Shown: piece by piece, positions 62,179 to 64,000 of the stretch
How positions within the stretch are numbered: position 1 is the first letter of the stretch
How the letters are laid out: each line of letters starts with the position of its first letter
Assembly: GCA_964559125.1 (NCBI GenBank)
Contig: CAZLGW010000002.1
Location: forward strand, 225,856 to 289,855
From: Ravibacter sp964559125
Lineage (GTDB): Bacteria > Bacteroidota > Bacteroidia > Cytophagales > Spirosomataceae
Direction: 5' to 3'
DNA length: 64,000 bases
Program-made: the position numbers and the translations under genes
The notes under the pieces: model-generated
What the model saw: the letters and a program-made list of their open reading frames with translations, nothing else
Told to the model about the DNA's origin: nothing
The model's database searches: none

Positions 62179-62299
62179 GCGGCTTGGTGAAGGGCGGGAT
62201 TTTTAGTACAAAAGCTCATGCGAAGCAAAAATGTTGAACCTTGCAAAAATGTTTCTATGAAGCACGTCAGCCCGCTTTTTACCAAACCGCTGTTGAACT
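62179..62299. repeat. Cassette-like repeat, copy C, imperfect 20-base hairpin
   Basis: GCGGCTTGGTGAAGGGCGGG (62,179-62,198) pairs with CCCGCTTTTTACCAAACCGC (62,271-62,290): 16 Watson-Crick pairs, three G-T wobbles and one mismatch around a 72-base loop. The right arm is the third copy of the shared motif and ends in GTTGAAC. Confidence 0.55.
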
Positions 62300-62376
62300 A
62301 AACCTTCGGTAGTCCTTCCCAGGATCGAATATAGTGGAATAAAAGCTTTCTTGAAAGTTCACTAAACGTTATTTTT

Positions 62377-62742
62377 ATGACATTCAGGAAAGAAGATTTT
62401 ACCACGGCTGTTGTTCGGGCCAAGGAGTTGGTTCCGGGGTTCCGGACGTTAGAGGCTACCGAGTTCCTACGGCGTTTTTGCTTGCACATACTTCCGAAGG
62501 AGTTCCGTAAGATCCGTCATTATGGGATCCTGTCCTCACGCAACAAGCCGAAGCTAAAAGAGCAGCAAGCCAAAATGGGACTTCACCGCGGAGCAGAAAC
62601 ACCGTATGGGAAAATACAAGCAAAGAGCTTTGATGTCATGCAATGCCCTTGCTGTCAGACCGGCCGTATGGAAAAGGTGTTGAGTTTTAAGGCGAATGCG
62701 CCGCCTTTTCGATCTACAAGCCCTTGTCAATCTGCCTGTTAG
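62377..62742 (+). pseudogene. IS91-family transposase remnant
   Basis: A 121-codon frame with EFLRRFCLHILPKEFRKIRHYGILSSRNKPKLK, the C-terminal conserved block of the IS91 (Y2, rolling-circle) transposase, and a later Cys-containing QCPCCQTGRMEKV piece. The catalytic HUH and Tyr regions are absent, so the protein lacks over half of its N-terminal length. The frame starts at an ATG at 62,377 (MTFRKEDF, matching the family VTFRYKDY block). It lies between AGTTCAACAG inverted words (62,290-62,299 and 62,972-62,981). Confidence 0.75.
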
Positions 62743-63031
62743 CAAAAAAGCTGCCGATGCGGTCGAGAGAGCTATTGTCCAAACGATCGCCCAATCGAAG
62801 GGGAACAGGACTTGTAGCTAGGTGGCTGCCCGAAAAAGGCTGATCTTTCAATTTGACCGTCAATTTGACAGGAGCTTCGAGTATGTGACCCTAAAAAATA
62901 CCTACCGCACCCCCACTCTGGAATAAACCATCCTTATTGAAAACCCATAGCAACAATCAAGCAGAAGCCTCAGTTCAACAGGGGCTTACATCGCAACTCC
63001 GCTACGCTACGTGGCGTTTAAGCCCTATTTA

Positions 63032-63820
63032 TTAGCCGCTACTCTTTTTCTCATTCAGTTGTTCTAAGCTCAGATAGAATATTGCAAACTCACTCGATGC
63101 CGAAACTGCTAGCTTAATGTACACCATATCCAATGATTTAAATTCAGGAAGGTGCCCATGTCCTGTACCATATGAATTTCTTAATTCAGTTATTCCGTGA
63201 ACAATATTCGAAAATCCGCTTAATATCTTCGCAACTGATGTCCTCGCCAATTCAATGTTCTCAACTTCAAAAGGTACTAAATCAATTTGTTTATTGGTTT
63301 CTTTCACCAATTTCGCGATGTCCCACTCTCTACTAATCCCCACGCTAGATTTATTCAAAATGTGTTTGCAGCAAGTCTCAATCAATTCCTTTGAGATTCC
63401 TAAAGCAACATGAGGATTGCTTTCAATTGAATTGTTCATGAGACGAATTTGCTTATTTACATATTCTTGAGTCAGAATTTGCGTAATCTCTTCAGCTTTT
63501 TTGTCAGTTTGCTTTTTATGTTCATTTTTCAAGTATGGTATCCAGTTAATACTGCGAACATAAATTCCGTCTGATTCTCCAGCCTCCGTTATTGCAGATT
63601 CAATTGCTGAAGTTTCCGCAGCATATTCATCAATTACTCGATGTGTTTTTAAAGGCACACTTACCGTCACTTCATACATATGGGTTTCGACATCGCTATC
63701 CATTGAAAATAGCGTGTCAATGTATGTTTGGTCAATTTCACAATCGTTCAAAAAATTGGCTGCTTTTTCCTCCCCGAGTTCAATTAGCCAATCAGAAATA
63801 TGTCCTTTTAGTCCGCTCAT
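63032..63820 (-). CDS. Abortive infection family protein (Abi-C / HEPN type)
   Basis: A 262-aa cytoplasmic protein. Its C-terminal third carries the Abi_C pattern: ELIETCCKHILNKS, LVKETNKQIDLVPFE, VAKILSGFSNIVHGITELRNSYGTGHGHL, where LRNSYGTGHG is the HEPN R-x6-H catalytic motif of the abortive-infection C-terminus family (Arg, His). The N-terminal half (residues 1-110) is a less familiar domain with alternating charged strands. Such proteins are thought to degrade RNA on phage infection and stop cell growth. It stands alone, at about 38% GC, near another HEPN-like gene and a transposase remnant. Confidence 0.87.
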   Translation of the reverse strand: MSGLKGHISDWLIELGEEKAANFLNDCEIDQTYIDTLFSMDSDVETHMYEVTVSVPLKTHRVIDEYAAETSAIESAITEAGESDGIYVRSINWIPYLKNEHKKQTDKKAEEITQILTQEYVNKQIRLMNNSIESNPHVALGISKELIETCCKHILNKSSVGISREWDIAKLVKETNKQIDLVPFEVENIELARTSVAKILSGFSNIVHGITELRNSYGTGHGHLPEFKSLDMVYIKLAVSASSEFAIFYLSLEQLNEKKSSG

Positions 63821-63854
63821 TTGTTTTTTTCGTAGTGTTCATTTAGAGTTACAG

Positions 63855-63924
63855 CTAACGATAAGGCTTTTATTAGCCGGTCCGGCATAAAGGTATAAAA
63901 ATAGAGGGAATTGTTATACGTTAG
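63855..63924. repeat. attC-like inverted site at the window end
   Basis: CTAACG (63,855-63,860) and CGTTAG (63,919-63,924) bound a 70-base AT-rich segment. The arms continue with partial complementarity (CTAACG-ATAA against CTAACGTATAA, one extra base). The centre has GGCTTTTATTAGCC and GCCGGTCCGGC. This is the general layout of an integron attC site. Confidence 0.35.
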
Positions 63925-63944
63925 TTTATCAGAATTTGGGATGT

Positions 63945-64000
63945 ATGAAGTACTCCCTATTTAGAGGACAGCTTATGGGTAAATTTAAATTCATTTACGA
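63945..64000 (+). CDS. Possible start of a gene running off the window
   Basis: From the ATG at 63,945 the frame stays open to the end of the window (MKYSLFRGQLMGKFKFIY). Fewer than 20 codons are visible, so this is only a possibility, with an alternative ATG at 63,975. Confidence 0.2.
   Translation, partial: MKYSLFRGQLMGKFKFIY

Noticed and set aside
1..64000. CRISPR array or cas genes
   Set aside because: No regularly spaced 24-40 base direct repeats and no cas-like proteins were found; the repeats noted are single inverted elements or diverged motifs 1 kb apart.

Overview
This window looks like a chromosomal segment of a Gram-negative Bacteroidota bacterium, probably from the Sphingobacteriales/Cytophagales side of the phylum. 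The evidence is a TPR/PD40/OmpA protein with PorE-like architecture, a DUF349 protein, BshB1 (bacillithiol synthesis), LpxH, a FucP-type sugar symporter beside NagA/NagB, weak ribosome binding sites, and several -7 boxes of the Bacteroidota type (TAnnTTTG). I cannot name the species.

Positions 1-57,200 are mostly ordinary core chromosome of moderate GC. In order: the end of a LytTR response regulator; a TolC/HlyD/AcrB-type RND efflux operon; rpe, ligA and dapA; a GntP-type permease and a secreted sialidase-like protein; a small membrane protein paired with an ABC ATPase; a viroplasmin/RNase H protein; a RES/Xre-type toxin-antitoxin pair; a three-gene FecCD/BtuCD-type uptake operon; an MTHFR-like protein; an M50 protease with a HAD hydrolase; queE; the OmpA-type protein; trxB; an M23/LysM protein; bshB1; pdxH; DUF349; lpxH; cdsA; a CPBP protease; dusB; pyrH; frr; and a DUF418 protein. 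Next comes a four-gene amino-sugar operon (Gfo/Idh/MocA oxidoreductase, FucP-like symporter, nagA, nagB), then an M28 peptidase, a DUF192 protein, cysS, a pentapeptide-like protein with a C1 protease lipoprotein, an SDR dehydrogenase, a glycosidase-like / GT2 / ABC exporter group, a VOC protein, a PH-domain protein and a DUF1080 protein. Several intergenic spaces carry striking inverted repeats of dispersed-repeat type.

At 57,201 a tRNA-Pro(CGG) gene marks the start of an integrated element. A large serine recombinase gene lies against the tRNA 3' end, and its reading frame runs through the antisense strand of the whole tRNA. The element then carries a 47-aa ORF with an unusually strong Shine-Dalgarno sequence and a divergent 233-aa protein.

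From about 59.8 kb to the window end the DNA becomes AT-rich and looks like accessory, defence-related cargo: an NAD(P)-binding reductase, a HEPN-motif gene split by a frameshift at an A7 run and starting inside a tRNA-like cloverleaf, an IS91-like transposase remnant, and an Abi-C/HEPN abortive-infection gene. The genes here are separated by related, foldable repeat sites about 1.1 kb apart, which resembles a gene-cassette array. The recombinase boundary and this cargo are the most interesting part of the window.
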